From contig NZ_UYJA01000002.1 of assembly GCF_900618535.1 (NCBI RefSeq), forward strand, positions 124,001-188,000: DNA of 64,000 nt, in the 5' to 3' direction. The stretch is from Pseudomonas bubulae (GTDB lineage: Bacteria; Pseudomonadota; Gammaproteobacteria; Pseudomonadales; Pseudomonadaceae). Below, in pieces: positions 50,077 through 60,548 of the stretch (position 1 is the first letter of the stretch; each line of letters begins with the position of its first letter). The notes beneath the pieces were generated by a model that was given only the letters and a program-made list of their open reading frames with translations, did not search any database and was not told the DNA's origin. A program made the translations under genes and the position numbers.

Positions 50077-50566
50077 AACATTTCACCTTCTTAATGACTA
50101 GAGTTAAAGGGGGTCAGAAAAGTAATAAACGTATACTGTGGTTTTCTGATTGGTATTGTCTTTTTATAGGATTTTCAATCTTCATATGGTTTGAATAACT
50201 TACGAGATGACAGCCTTCACTCTAAAGCCTGTAGCTGCTTTAGGGTCAAGCCAAAGCTGCGGTTTTGAGGCGCCAAAGCTAGGGTTGCGACAATCTGTCG
50301 CGGGAAATAATCCAGAGGCTATATATCCATAGAGAGCTCATATGAATACCCCAATTCGACAAGTGCGCTTCGGCAGATAATTGCTGAATTTTTGTTTCAT
50401 CATATTTCCGCCTTAAGTTTTTCTTTTTTAACACCTCCTATATTAGAGCAAAACCTACAGCAGTAGAGCTGGATAACATATTTGTAATTCTTCAGTCACC
50501 TTGTTGATAGATGAAGAACTCTACAGTTATCACGTTGAGAAAATTCGCTTTAAAGGAAGTATAAAA
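50077..50566. other. Divergent regulatory region of czcRS and czcCBA
   Basis: About 490 AT-rich bases without a gene. It contains the candidate operator at 50473-50488 close to czcC. No clear site was found near czcR. Confidence 0.5.
50473..50488. promoter_or_regulatory. Candidate CzcR/CopR-type operator upstream of czcC
   Basis: ATAACATATTTGTAAT matches 13 of 16 positions of the perfect palindrome at 58913 (ATTACAATTTTGTAAT). It lies about 80 bases before the czcC start. Confidence 0.5.
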
Positions 50567-51847
50567 TTGCGTTGGCTTAGAAAGTTAATTACCCCCTTGC
50601 GTACCATAAAATCCTTGTTGGTAATAGGCCTAAGTTGCACGTTTGCACTATCAGGCACGGCTTTTTCCGCTGGTTCGGTTTCACAGGCGCTGACAATGGA
50701 TCAAGTGCTTCAAATGGCGTTTGCCAACAACCCTGACCTAGCGGCAGCACAGTGGGAAATTGGTATCACTCAGGGAGATCGGCAGCAGGCGAGCTTGATT
50801 CCCAATCCTGAGTTGTCTTGGGAGGCTGAGGATACCCGGCGTAATTCGCGCACTACGACGGTGATGATCAATCAGCCGATCGAGCTTGGTGGTAAGCGAG
50901 GCGCTAGGATCGAAGTGGCAAGTCGAGCGCAAGATGCAGCCGAGATTGAATTGGAGCGCAAGCGTAATGTTCTACGTGCCGATGTCATTCAGGCGTTTTA
51001 CAACACATCTACGGCTCAGCAAAGGTTGCTGTTATCACGTCAATCACTTGAGCTCGCAAAGCGTGGCTTGAATGTAGCTCAAGGTCGCATCAGTAGTGGC
51101 AAGTCATCGCCTGTTGAAGGTACGCGAGCAGAAGTCCAGTTGTCGGAGGTACGCCTAGAGCTGAAACGGGCAGAGCGAGAGGAGGCAAATGCCTATCAAC
51201 AACTCGCTCGAGTCATGGGTGTGCCTTTGCCGGCGTTTGCGTCTGTAAGTGATTCAAGTCAGCCAATGCCAACTGTACCGGAACCTTCGCTGCTCCTTAA
51301 TCGCATCGGTCAGACTGCGGAGTTACGGTTGGCAAAGCTGCAAATTGACCAGCGTGAAGCCTCACTTGGCTTGGAGAAAGCCCAGCGCATTCCTGACCTA
51401 ACCGTAAGTTTAGGTAGCCAATACGATGAACGGGAGCGTGAGCGCGTGAATGTCGTAGGGCTGTCGATGCCCATCCCATTATTCAATCGTAATCAGGGCA
51501 ATGTGTTGGCAGCCGCCCGCCGAACTGATCAGGCCCGCGACCTTCGCAATGCCAGCGAGTTACGCCTGCGCACAGAAATTCAGACCACTCTAGCTCAGTG
51601 GAAGACAGCGAACACTGAAATCACGTCGTTCAATCAAACCATCCTGCCTGCCGCGCAAAGTGCTGTAGATACCGCTACCCGTGGTTTCGAAATGGGGAAA
51701 TTCAACTTCCTAGATGTGCTAGATGCCCAGCGCACCTTAATCAGCGCGCGCGGCCAGTACATCCAGGCCATTGCCGAGGCGACAGACGCCTGGGTGCGTA
51801 TCGAGCGAATTTTCGGTGATGTCGACAAGCTCACTCATACCCCTTGA
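50567..51847 (+). CDS. czcC: Outer-membrane efflux protein CzcC
   Basis: TolC-family channel of the CzcCBA pump. Start TTG 50567, with AAAGGAAG eight bases upstream, gives 426 residues; the frame extends to a TTG at 50501 but without a good RBS. Signal peptide (LLVIGLSCTFALSGTAFSAGS), then two OEP repeats: LTMDQVLQMAFANNPDLAAAQWEI and a second beginning near LRLAKLQIDQREASLGLEKAQ. Confidence 0.88.
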   Translation: MRWLRKLITPLRTIKSLLVIGLSCTFALSGTAFSAGSVSQALTMDQVLQMAFANNPDLAAAQWEIGITQGDRQQASLIPNPELSWEAEDTRRNSRTTTVMINQPIELGGKRGARIEVASRAQDAAEIELERKRNVLRADVIQAFYNTSTAQQRLLLSRQSLELAKRGLNVAQGRISSGKSSPVEGTRAEVQLSEVRLELKRAEREEANAYQQLARVMGVPLPAFASVSDSSQPMPTVPEPSLLLNRIGQTAELRLAKLQIDQREASLGLEKAQRIPDLTVSLGSQYDERERERVNVVGLSMPIPLFNRNQGNVLAAARRTDQARDLRNASELRLRTEIQTTLAQWKTANTEITSFNQTILPAAQSAVDTATRGFEMGKFNFLDVLDAQRTLISARGQYIQAIAEATDAWVRIERIFGDVDKLTHTP

Positions 51848-51934
51848 ATTTCATACAACACTTTTTTAACCGCTACTCAGCATCGCAGTGCCACGGTAAT
51901 CCGTGACTGCCCACTGAGCTGCGTAGGGAGTCCC

Positions 51935-53161
51935 ATGGATAAAAAACAAATCCTTGTCACCGCACTGACCCTCACGGTGGGCATATGTGTTGGTTCGCTC
52001 TGGATGGGTAGCACGTCAACAGCGTCCACCGGCGTACAGACGCAAGAAGAGCAGGGCCACGATGCTGATCACAGCAACGAGGGTGCGGCCAAGGAGTCAG
52101 TTGATGGCGGGCATGAAGAAGGGGAAGCAGAAGAAGGTCACCTGACTCTGAGCGACGATCAGATCAGATCTGCCGGCATTCAGTTAATCGAAGCTAAGGA
52201 ACAGAGCATCAGCCTCTCATTGCCGTTTCCTGGAGAAGTCCGTTTCGATGAAGACCGTACTGCGCATGTGGTACCCCGGGTTCCTGGTGTCGTCGAGTCG
52301 GTACATGTCAATCTTGGCCAAACAGTGAAAAAAGGTCAGCTACTAGCCGTGATTGCCAGTCAACAAATTTCTGATCAGCGCAGTGAGCAAGCCGCAGCGC
52401 AACGTCGTCTAGAGTTGGCGCGCACTACCTACGAGCGTGAACGCCAGTTATGGCAGGACAAAATCTCTGCCGAACAGGATTTCCTTCAAGCCCGTCAGGC
52501 TCTGCAAGAGGCCGAAATCGCTGTCAGCAATGCCCGACAAAAAATCAGCGTACTTAGTGGCAGCTCGGTGATCAGTGGTGGCAACCGGTATGAGCTGCGT
52601 GCACCGTTCGATGGCGTTGTGGTCGAAAAGCACTTGGGCCTTGGTGAGGTTGTCAGTGAAACCAGCAATGCTTTTACGCTCTCGGACTTGTCGCATGTTT
52701 GGGTGACTTTTGGCGTTTCCCCTAAGGATTTGAGCAAAGTCCTGGTGGGCAAGTCTGTCACGGTTAGTGCCGCTGAGTTGAATGCGGAAGTTACGGGTGC
52801 CGTGGCCTACGTTGGGAGTTTACTGGGTGAGCAGACTCGTACCGCCACTGTCCGTGTGTCCATAGCGAATCCGCAAGGGGCTTGGCGTCCCGGGCTGTTC
52901 GTAACCGTACTGGTTGATACCGATACCCGGCTGGCGAAAGTCGCAGTACCAGAAGCAGCAATCCAGACGGTCGAGGATAGGCCAACAGTTTTCGTTCGAA
53001 CTGATGACGGGTTTAAGGCGCAAGCAGTAGTAATAGGTAGTCGTGCAGCAGGTCTGGCTGAGATCACAGAGGGCCTGGAGCCCGGAGCTCAAGTCGCTGC
53101 TGCCGGCAGCTTCATTCTGAAATCAGAACTGGGTAAAGCCTCGGCTGAACACGCCCACTGA
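51935..53161 (+). CDS. czcB: Membrane-fusion protein CzcB
   Basis: 408 residues. N-terminal anchor (VTALTLTVGICVGSLWMGS), a His/Glu-rich metal-binding stretch (GHDADHSNEG through GHEEGEAEEGH), then the adaptor: VVPRVPGVVESVHVNLGQTVKKGQ (lipoyl half), an alpha-hairpin (RRLELARTTYERERQLWQD) and a barrel domain. Periplasmic; links CzcA to CzcC. Confidence 0.92.
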   Translation: MDKKQILVTALTLTVGICVGSLWMGSTSTASTGVQTQEEQGHDADHSNEGAAKESVDGGHEEGEAEEGHLTLSDDQIRSAGIQLIEAKEQSISLSLPFPGEVRFDEDRTAHVVPRVPGVVESVHVNLGQTVKKGQLLAVIASQQISDQRSEQAAAQRRLELARTTYERERQLWQDKISAEQDFLQARQALQEAEIAVSNARQKISVLSGSSVISGGNRYELRAPFDGVVVEKHLGLGEVVSETSNAFTLSDLSHVWVTFGVSPKDLSKVLVGKSVTVSAAELNAEVTGAVAYVGSLLGEQTRTATVRVSIANPQGAWRPGLFVTVLVDTDTRLAKVAVPEAAIQTVEDRPTVFVRTDDGFKAQAVVIGSRAAGLAEITEGLEPGAQVAAAGSFILKSELGKASAEHAH

Positions 53162-53187
53162 TCCGCCACTTCCACGAGAAGGTTCTC

Positions 53188-56100
53188 ATGTTCGAACGCC
53201 TAATCCAATTTGCCATCGAGCAACGCATAATCGTCCTGCTCGCGGTTCTCCTCATGGCCGGACTCGGCATTGCTAGCTACCAGAAGCTGCCGATCGACGC
53301 CGTGCCCGACATCACTAACGTCCAGGTGCAAATCAATACTGGTGCCGCAGGTTTCTCGCCACTGGAGACTGAGCAGCGCATCACTTTCCCTATTGAAACC
53401 GCCATGGCAGGTCTGCCGGCACTTGAGCAGACGCGTTCACTCTCACGCTCGGGGCTTTCACAAGTCACGGTGATTTTCAAGGAAGGCACCGACCTATTCT
53501 TCGCCCGGCAATTGGTCAATGAACGATTGCAGATGGCAAAGGAACAATTGCCCGAAGGCGTGGAAGCTGTCATGGGGCCGATTTCTACCGGTTTGGGTGA
53601 GATTTTTCTGTGGACTGTCGAGGCCCAAGAAGACGCCGTAAAAGAGGATGGTAGTCCCTATACGCCGACCGACCTGAGGGTAATCCAAGATTGGATTATT
53701 AAACCTCAGCTGCGCAACGTTCCTGGGGTCGCCGAAATTAACACCATTGGCGGATTCGCCAAGGAATACCAGATTGCTCCGGATCCAAAACGCTTGGCCG
53801 CTTACAAGCTGACCCTGACAGACATTGTGACCGCGCTGGAAAGCAACAATGCTAACGTAGGAGCCGGCTACATTGAGCGCAGTGGCGAACAACTACTGAT
53901 TCGTGCCCCTGGCCAAGTGGCGACCACCGACGACATCGCCAATATCGTGATCGCCAACGTCGATGGCACCCCTATACGTATTAAAAATGTGGCGACCGTG
54001 GATATTGGGCGTGAAATGCGTACCGGTGCGGCGACCGAAAACGGTCGTGAAGTGGTACTCGGCACGGTGTTCATGCTGATAGGCGAGAACAGCCGTACCG
54101 TCTCTCAGGCCGTTGCAGTCAAGCTAGAGCAAATCAACCGTTCACTGCCCAAAGGGGTGGTTGCGATCACTGTTTACGACCGTACTAACTTGGTAGACAA
54201 GGCTATTGCCACGGTCAAGAAGAATCTGATTGAAGGTGCAATCCTAGTAATCGCGATTTTGTTCTTATTCCTAGGCAATATTCGCGCAGCACTGATCACT
54301 GCCATGGTCATTCCTCTAGCCATGCTCTTTACCTTCACAGGCATGTTCACCAACAAAGTCAGCGCCAACCTGATGAGCCTGGGGGCTCTGGACTTCGGTA
54401 TTATCGTCGACGGTGCAGTGGTTATTGTCGAAAATGCTATACGGCGCCTCGCCAATGCGCAGCACCATCACGGGCGCCTCCTCACTCGCTCCGAGCGCTT
54501 TCACGAAGTGTTTGCAGCAGCCAAGGAAGCCCGTCGACCACTGATTTTCGGGCAGTTGATCATCATGGTCGTTTATCTACCTATTTTTGCCCTGACCGGT
54601 GTCGAAGGGAAAATGTTCCACCCCATGGCGTTCACCGTCGTGATCGCCTTGCTAGGCGCGATGCTGCTGTCCGTAACCTTTGTTCCTGCGGCAATTGCCA
54701 TGTTCGTGACGGGCAAAGTCAAGGAAGAAGAGAACGTGATAATGCGAGGAGCGCGACGGGCTTATGCCCCCGCGCTGGATTGGGTCATGAGTCATCGATC
54801 GCTGGCATTTGCCATGGCATTAGGTGTCATCGCTGCGAGTGGCGTGGTCGCCAGTCGAATGGGCAGTGAGTTTGTACCTAGTCTCAGCGAAGGCGATTTT
54901 GCACTGCAAGCATTACGAGTACCCGGTACAAGTCTGACGCAATCGGTGGAAATGCAGCAGCGCCTGGAAAAGCTTGTGCTGGAAAAAGTGCCTGAAGTCG
55001 AACGGATGTTTGCTCGAACCGGTACTGCAGAGATTGCTTCCGATCCAATGCCGCCGAACATCTCTGATAGTTATGTGATGCTCAAGCCGAAGGATCAATG
55101 GCCTGATCCAAGCAAGTCCCGGGAGACGTTGACAGAAGAGATCCAGAAAGCAGCGGCTGCTATGCCCGGTAGCAACTATGAGCTTTCCCAGCCTATCCAA
55201 CTACGTTTCAACGAGTTGATTTCAGGCGTGCGAAGTGATGTGGCGGTCAAGGTCTTCGGTGATGACATGGCAGTGCTTAACAGTACCGCTGCGAAAATTG
55301 CCGCGTCAATGCAGGGGGTCGATGGCGCCTCCGAGGTCAAAGTCGAACAGACAACGGGGCTACCTGTACTGACCATAAACATAGACCGCGACAAAGCCGC
55401 ACGTTACGGTCTGAACGTTGGAGACGTTCAAGACACCATTGCGGTGGCTGTCGGTGGCCGCCAGGCCGGGACGATGTATGAGGGAGATCGCCGCTTCGAC
55501 ATAGTGGTGCGTTTATCCGACGCCATGCGTAAGGACGTTGAGGGGTTGTCCACACTGCTGATTCCAGTCCCGGCGCTGCTCAATGGCAATGCCGATCAGA
55601 TCGGTTTTATTGCCCTTTCAGAAGTGGCGACCCTCGATCTTGTACTTGGCCCGAATCAGATCAGTCGTGAGAACGGTAAGCGTCTGGTCATTGTCAGCGC
55701 GAATGTACGTGGACGGGATATCGGCTCATTCGTTAAGGAGGCTAGCATCGCCATTGATCAACAGGTAGAGATTCCGGCCGGTTATTGGGCTACCTGGGGT
55801 GGGCAGTTTGAACAACTTCAATCAGCTGCCAAACGCTTGCAGATAGTTGTCCCTGTGGCTCTGCTCTTGGTATTCACTCTGCTGTTCATGATGTTTAACA
55901 ATCTCAAAGACGGCATGCTGGTATTCACCGGGATTCCATTCGCATTGACGGGTGGTGTTATGGCTTTGTGGCTACGTGATATCCCGCTGTCGATCTCGGC
56001 GGGTGTTGGTTTCATTGCATTGTCGGGTGTGGCAGTGCTGAACGGTCTGGTGATGATTGCTTTTATCCGCAACCTTCGAGAAGAGGGACATTCGTTGAGT

Positions 56101-56352
56101 TCTGCGATCAATGAAGGAGCGCTGACGCGGTTGCGCCCAGTATTAATGACAGCTTTGGTGGCATCCCTTGGCTTTATCCCCATGGCTCTAGCTACTGGAA
56201 CAGGCGCGGAAGTCCAGCGGCCCCTAGCTACCGTTGTGATCGGCGGAATACTGTCCTCAACTGCGTTGACCCTACTGATACTTCCTGCGTTATATCACTG
56301 GGCACACCGTAAAGATGAAGAAGCAGACAGCGAAAAACAAGAAATAGTATAG
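53188..56352 (+). CDS. czcA: Heavy-metal RND efflux pump CzcA
   Basis: 1054 residues, twelve membrane helices in two halves, proton-driven export of Zn, Cd and Co. The HME-RND signature in helix IV is intact: LDFGIIVDGAVVIVENAIRR, with the proton-relay Asp/Asp/Glu. It begins MFERLIQFAIEQRIIVLLAV and starts 26 bases after czcB. A hairpin follows the stop. Confidence 0.96.
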   Translation: MFERLIQFAIEQRIIVLLAVLLMAGLGIASYQKLPIDAVPDITNVQVQINTGAAGFSPLETEQRITFPIETAMAGLPALEQTRSLSRSGLSQVTVIFKEGTDLFFARQLVNERLQMAKEQLPEGVEAVMGPISTGLGEIFLWTVEAQEDAVKEDGSPYTPTDLRVIQDWIIKPQLRNVPGVAEINTIGGFAKEYQIAPDPKRLAAYKLTLTDIVTALESNNANVGAGYIERSGEQLLIRAPGQVATTDDIANIVIANVDGTPIRIKNVATVDIGREMRTGAATENGREVVLGTVFMLIGENSRTVSQAVAVKLEQINRSLPKGVVAITVYDRTNLVDKAIATVKKNLIEGAILVIAILFLFLGNIRAALITAMVIPLAMLFTFTGMFTNKVSANLMSLGALDFGIIVDGAVVIVENAIRRLANAQHHHGRLLTRSERFHEVFAAAKEARRPLIFGQLIIMVVYLPIFALTGVEGKMFHPMAFTVVIALLGAMLLSVTFVPAAIAMFVTGKVKEEENVIMRGARRAYAPALDWVMSHRSLAFAMALGVIAASGVVASRMGSEFVPSLSEGDFALQALRVPGTSLTQSVEMQQRLEKLVLEKVPEVERMFARTGTAEIASDPMPPNISDSYVMLKPKDQWPDPSKSRETLTEEIQKAAAAMPGSNYELSQPIQLRFNELISGVRSDVAVKVFGDDMAVLNSTAAKIAASMQGVDGASEVKVEQTTGLPVLTINIDRDKAARYGLNVGDVQDTIAVAVGGRQAGTMYEGDRRFDIVVRLSDAMRKDVEGLSTLLIPVPALLNGNADQIGFIALSEVATLDLVLGPNQISRENGKRLVIVSANVRGRDIGSFVKEASIAIDQQVEIPAGYWATWGGQFEQLQSAAKRLQIVVPVALLLVFTLLFMMFNNLKDGMLVFTGIPFALTGGVMALWLRDIPLSISAGVGFIALSGVAVLNGLVMIAFIRNLREEGHSLSSAINEGALTRLRPVLMTALVASLGFIPMALATGTGAEVQRPLATVVIGGILSSTALTLLILPALYHWAHRKDEEADSEKQEIV

Positions 56353-56366
56353 CAGTTTGTTTTTAA

Positions 56367-56400
56367 AGCCCGCTGCTGATCCTCATTAGCGGGCTATTTA
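56367..56400 (+). terminator. Hairpin after czcA
   Basis: AGCCCGCT...AGCGGGCT with a 13-base loop followed by ATTTATAT; a moderate intrinsic terminator. Confidence 0.65.
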
Positions 56401-56408
56401 TATCAATG

Positions 56409-56424
56409 ATGACGGATATGTAAT
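56409..56424. promoter_or_regulatory. Weak operator-like site upstream of the PtrA-like gene
   Basis: ATGACGGATATGTAAT keeps the right half (TGTAAT) and parts of the left half of the metal-block palindrome (11 of 16). It lies about 70 bases before the start at 56493. Confidence 0.3.
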
Positions 56425-56492
56425 CTTAGTGCCACCGTATTGATAGCTTCGTATTGATACTCTAATACCAGTATTTAATATGAGGTGTCGAA

Positions 56493-56690
56493 ATGAAAAT
56501 CGCACAAATTTACGCTCTTGTAGGAGCATTGATTCTTTCTTCCACTGCATTGGCTGAGGGTGGTGGAGACCGGACTATTGCTAGAGCTACTCAAGCTACC
56601 GAGCAGGCTATGGAGAAGTTTTTAGCCAAAGAGCTGAAAAAAACTCCTCCGAAAATGTCAGGCGGTGAGAAGGGCCCGATTAGTAAGTAA
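56493..56690 (+). CDS. PtrA-like small periplasmic protein
   Basis: 65 residues, signal peptide MKIAQIYALVGALILSSTALA, then EGGGDRTIARATQATEQAMEKFLA, resembling the N-terminal domain of the copper-inducible PtrA co-regulatory protein. RBS gaggtg. Probably a periplasmic metal-stress protein controlled with the czc genes. Confidence 0.65.
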   Translation: MKIAQIYALVGALILSSTALAEGGGDRTIARATQATEQAMEKFLAKELKKTPPKMSGGEKGPISK

Positions 56691-56712
56691 ATGTAGTGGT
56701 GCTACACATAAG

Positions 56713-56744
56713 CCCCGCCCCGATTCCGGTTGCGGGGTTTTTAT
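56713..56744 (+). terminator. Intrinsic terminator after the PtrA-like gene
   Basis: CCCCGC...GCGGGG followed by TTTTTATT. Confidence 0.8.
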
Positions 56745-56764
56745 TGACATGTGAGGTGCAAAAA

Positions 56765-57091
56765 GTGAAGACTATTAATTATGTTATTTTTATTGTGGTC
56801 GCTGCGATCTCTTCAAGCGTATTTGCTAAAGATAGTGACAAGGTTTTTGAAAAAAGAATGAGTGCCAACTCCGTAGCTATGGAGCAGTATGCGATTAGGC
56901 ATGGAAAAAAAATTCCCGTAGCTAAGCAATATAAATACGGAATGAAATTAGATGTTGTGAATGTAGTTAGCATGGTACGACCAGCGGAAGGGTGCGGGGT
57001 GATGCCCGCAGCTATGACATACGAAGACTCTGAAGGAGTACTGAATACAGTCAGATACACAGTGGCCGGAACATGCCGTAAAGGTGGTTAG
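56765..57091 (+). CDS. DUF2790 periplasmic protein
   Basis: 108 residues from GTG 56765 (RBS gaggtg), signal peptide ending SSVFAKD. The C-terminal DUF2790 motif YKYGMKLDVVNVVSM is followed by MTYEDSEGVLNTVRY and a final Cys. Small DUF2790 proteins are often metal-induced in Pseudomonas. Function unknown. Confidence 0.75.
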   Translation: MKTINYVIFIVVAAISSSVFAKDSDKVFEKRMSANSVAMEQYAIRHGKKIPVAKQYKYGMKLDVVNVVSMVRPAEGCGVMPAAMTYEDSEGVLNTVRYTVAGTCRKGG

Positions 57092-57177
57092 CCTCTACGC
57101 TCTTGGCATAGGGGGTCATATTTTTGACGTGCGTCATAAGACATAAAATGTGGGGGGTGTTTACTGCAGGCATAAAA

Positions 57178-57199
57178 AAGACGCCCCGAAGGGCGTCTT
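57178..57199 (-). terminator. Intrinsic terminator (minus strand)
   Basis: AAGACGCCC-ttcg-GGGCGTCTT followed by TTTT on the minus strand. It probably ends the oprD transcript 250 bases after its stop and may also work for the DUF2790 gene. Confidence 0.75.
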
Positions 57200-57383
57200 A
57201 AAATACATCGTATTTAGATGAGTAATCTAAAAGTGGATGCGGAGCTTCAACTTGACAGCAGTGAGTTCCAGGTTTTTGCAAGGGTGTTACTTACCTGTAG
57301 CAGTCTAGCCAGATGCGCTAGCAGATTGCTATGAACTCCAGTTTACTATAGGTGACTTAAGCTAACAGGAAGATGATTGAAAA

Positions 57384-57399
57384 ATTACATTTTTGAAAT
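57384..57399. promoter_or_regulatory. Operator-like palindrome downstream of oprD
   Basis: ATTACATTTTTGAAAT, 14 of 16 identical to the perfect copy at 58913, with matching flank TGATTGAAAA. Its position after the oprD stop suggests a duplicated or orphaned promoter segment. Confidence 0.4.
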
Positions 57400-57450
57400 T
57401 TTCCAGCTAAAACGGAATGTTCGTCTAGGACGATTCATCCTGCGCAGATC

Positions 57451-58776
57451 TTAAAGAATAGCTAATGGATACTCAATAATCACACGAACCTCATCCAGAT
57501 CCGACTCAAATGTGGTTGCGCGAGTATTAGCTTGCCGTAGGCGGAAAGACATATCTTTCAAGGTACCTGTCTGAACGACATATTTTACTTCGATGTCACG
57601 CTCCCAACGTTTCTGGTCAGTAAGTGGGTTTCCATCCGCATCGCGTCTCATGTACGTCGTATTGGCGTTAGAGTAATCAGCATCAGTGCCACGACCGTAA
57701 CGCGTCATAAACGACAAGCCAGGCACACCATACGATGTCATGTCGAGGTCGTAGCGAACCATCCAAGAGCGTTCTTTAGGTGAGTTAAAATCACTGTACT
57801 GAATTGAGTTATCAAGAAATATTGAGTCCGACTGACGCAGGTAATCGAAGTCGTTATTTCCATTATTTCGCTGATGGGATAGTGCAAGTGTGTGCGCGCC
57901 ATACTTCACGCCTACTTTACCGCTCCATATGTTATTGTCGAAATCGCCAAGTAATTTTTTTCCTTCATCGACAGCCTTATAATAGTTAAGGCCTCCGAAT
58001 ACGGAAAGCTCATTTGATAATGAGTAGTTTAGCCCGGTGCCAGCATAGTATTGATTCCATGCGTCCTTGAGGCGACTGGAGTAAAGACTAAGGGTGACGT
58101 TTTTGTTCAAGTTATAATCGCCACCAAAGTAGCCTACCCAAGGCGAGTTAACAGGCCCGGCATAGAAGGTCGCAAAGTTGTCGCGCATGTTGCTCGAAGC
58201 TGGCTGGCTCATGGCATGTAGGCGACCGCCCTGAACGGTCAAACCTTCAATGCTAGTATTTGTTGCTGTGACACCAGTGAAACTTTCCGGTAGTAGTCTT
58301 GAGTCGCCAGCAGCCACAACTGGGGTGGATGGGAATACGTCACCGACTTTTACTACGGTGTCAAAGGCGCGAATTTTTGCAGCACCTCCCACTTTTGTGT
58401 ATTCGTTCCTTGCTTCTCCGTTGCTATTGACTGGAAGGACATCAAATGTACTACGGCCGCCATTACGGCCGCCACCCGTGTCGAGTTTTATTCCAATCAT
58501 AGCAAACGCATCCACTCCGACACCGATTGTGCCCTGGGTAAATCCAGACTCGAATTTAGCAATAATCGCGTTTGCCCATGCTTCGGAATATCCATTGCCT
58601 GTAGGGCTTGACTCACCATTACGATGTTCGCGATTGAAGTAGTAGTTGCGGTTAAGGACGGTAAGACTACTATCCTCTATAAAACCGCCGTTATTTTCTT
58701 CCGCACTCACCATGGGCGGCACAGAGCTGACAATCATTGCCATAGCGGCTATCGAAAATTTTGTATTGTTAATCAT
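57451..58776 (-). CDS. OprD-family outer-membrane porin
   Basis: 441 residues. Signal peptide (AAMAMIVSSVPPMVSAEEN), then the OprD start GGFIEDSSLTVLNRNYYFNREHR and the usual GYSEAWANAIIAKFESGFTQGTIGVGVDA. An 18-strand porin for basic amino acids or small carboxylates. It ends with the typical aromatic/aliphatic barrel terminus (VRVIIEYPLAIL). Base composition is AT-richer than core porin genes. Its place in the czc block and the palindrome upstream suggest metal-dependent control. Confidence 0.88.
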   Translation of the reverse strand: MINNTKFSIAAMAMIVSSVPPMVSAEENNGGFIEDSSLTVLNRNYYFNREHRNGESSPTGNGYSEAWANAIIAKFESGFTQGTIGVGVDAFAMIGIKLDTGGGRNGGRSTFDVLPVNSNGEARNEYTKVGGAAKIRAFDTVVKVGDVFPSTPVVAAGDSRLLPESFTGVTATNTSIEGLTVQGGRLHAMSQPASSNMRDNFATFYAGPVNSPWVGYFGGDYNLNKNVTLSLYSSRLKDAWNQYYAGTGLNYSLSNELSVFGGLNYYKAVDEGKKLLGDFDNNIWSGKVGVKYGAHTLALSHQRNNGNNDFDYLRQSDSIFLDNSIQYSDFNSPKERSWMVRYDLDMTSYGVPGLSFMTRYGRGTDADYSNANTTYMRRDADGNPLTDQKRWERDIEVKYVVQTGTLKDMSFRLRQANTRATTFESDLDEVRVIIEYPLAIL

Positions 58777-58912
58777 TAATCACTCCTTCGGTTCGGCAGA
58801 ACTAGAAAGCTCTTCGGCTGGAATTGTTGTTTGAAGGAAGCTGGTCGCTCCTCCTGTATCATCGCCGAGTTGTATCGTTGCAATCTGTAGATAACGGGGG
58901 CATGATTGAGAA

Positions 58913-58928
58913 ATTACAATTTTGTAAT
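58913..58928. promoter_or_regulatory. Perfect 16-base palindrome upstream of oprD, candidate CzcR/CopR operator
   Basis: ATTACAATTTTGTAAT, fully symmetrical, about 140 bases before the oprD start. Spacing and sequence resemble the boxes of OmpR-type metal regulators such as CusR and CopR. Confidence 0.55.
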
Positions 58929-59079
58929 ATTCGGCGGCTTTCTTGAAGTGTTCACGCGCGTACCGTGCGATCAACCGTTTACGGTTCTGAGTTTTTACAA
59001 TGCTAGTTGCTACACTGTAGTGGTCTAATGATTCCGGACACCCATTTAGGCGAGAATGTTCGCCAGAACGAGGTGTCAG

Positions 59080-60242
<1,163 letters not shown>

Positions 60243-60250
60243 CCACTACA

Positions 60251-60409
60251 GGTCGCCTCTCTTGGCACTCAGAAACAATCTCCCGCTTTGTTCATGAGTA
60301 CTCCGCACCTGAATACAAAGCGCCCTTGCTTGCAGCTGGATTTGCCCTCGGGAGTGAAAGCTACCTTCAGCGATTCCTAGAGGGATTGACGCGTTTGTCT
60401 AGGTGGTGA
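60251..60409 (+). pseudogene. C-terminal remnant of a gene cut by the IS
   Basis: Directly after the right IS end an open frame reads RLSWHSETISRFVHEYSAPEYK, then APLLAAGFALGSESYLQRFLEGLTRLSRW-stop. It has no start and looks protein-like. The N-terminal part is not found left of the IS, in line with a deletion. Family not recognised. Confidence 0.45.
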
Positions 60410-60548
60410 GGTAAGTGAGGAGCTGGCAACCTAGGTGCATCATTTCAGTACAACATCCGCTGCTGCGCCGGGATGACATTCGACGTATCAAGCCTGCAGT
60501 CCCGTAAAGTCAGGAAATCACTACCGCAATGGGCGAAGCCGCTGGTCG

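Larger units (their letters stand above)
57092..57450. other. Intergenic region with terminator and an operator-like copy
   Basis: No gene. It holds the oprD-side terminator at 57178-57199 and at 57384-57399 a copy of the metal-block palindrome with the same TGATTGA lead-in as the copy upstream of oprD. Confidence 0.6.
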
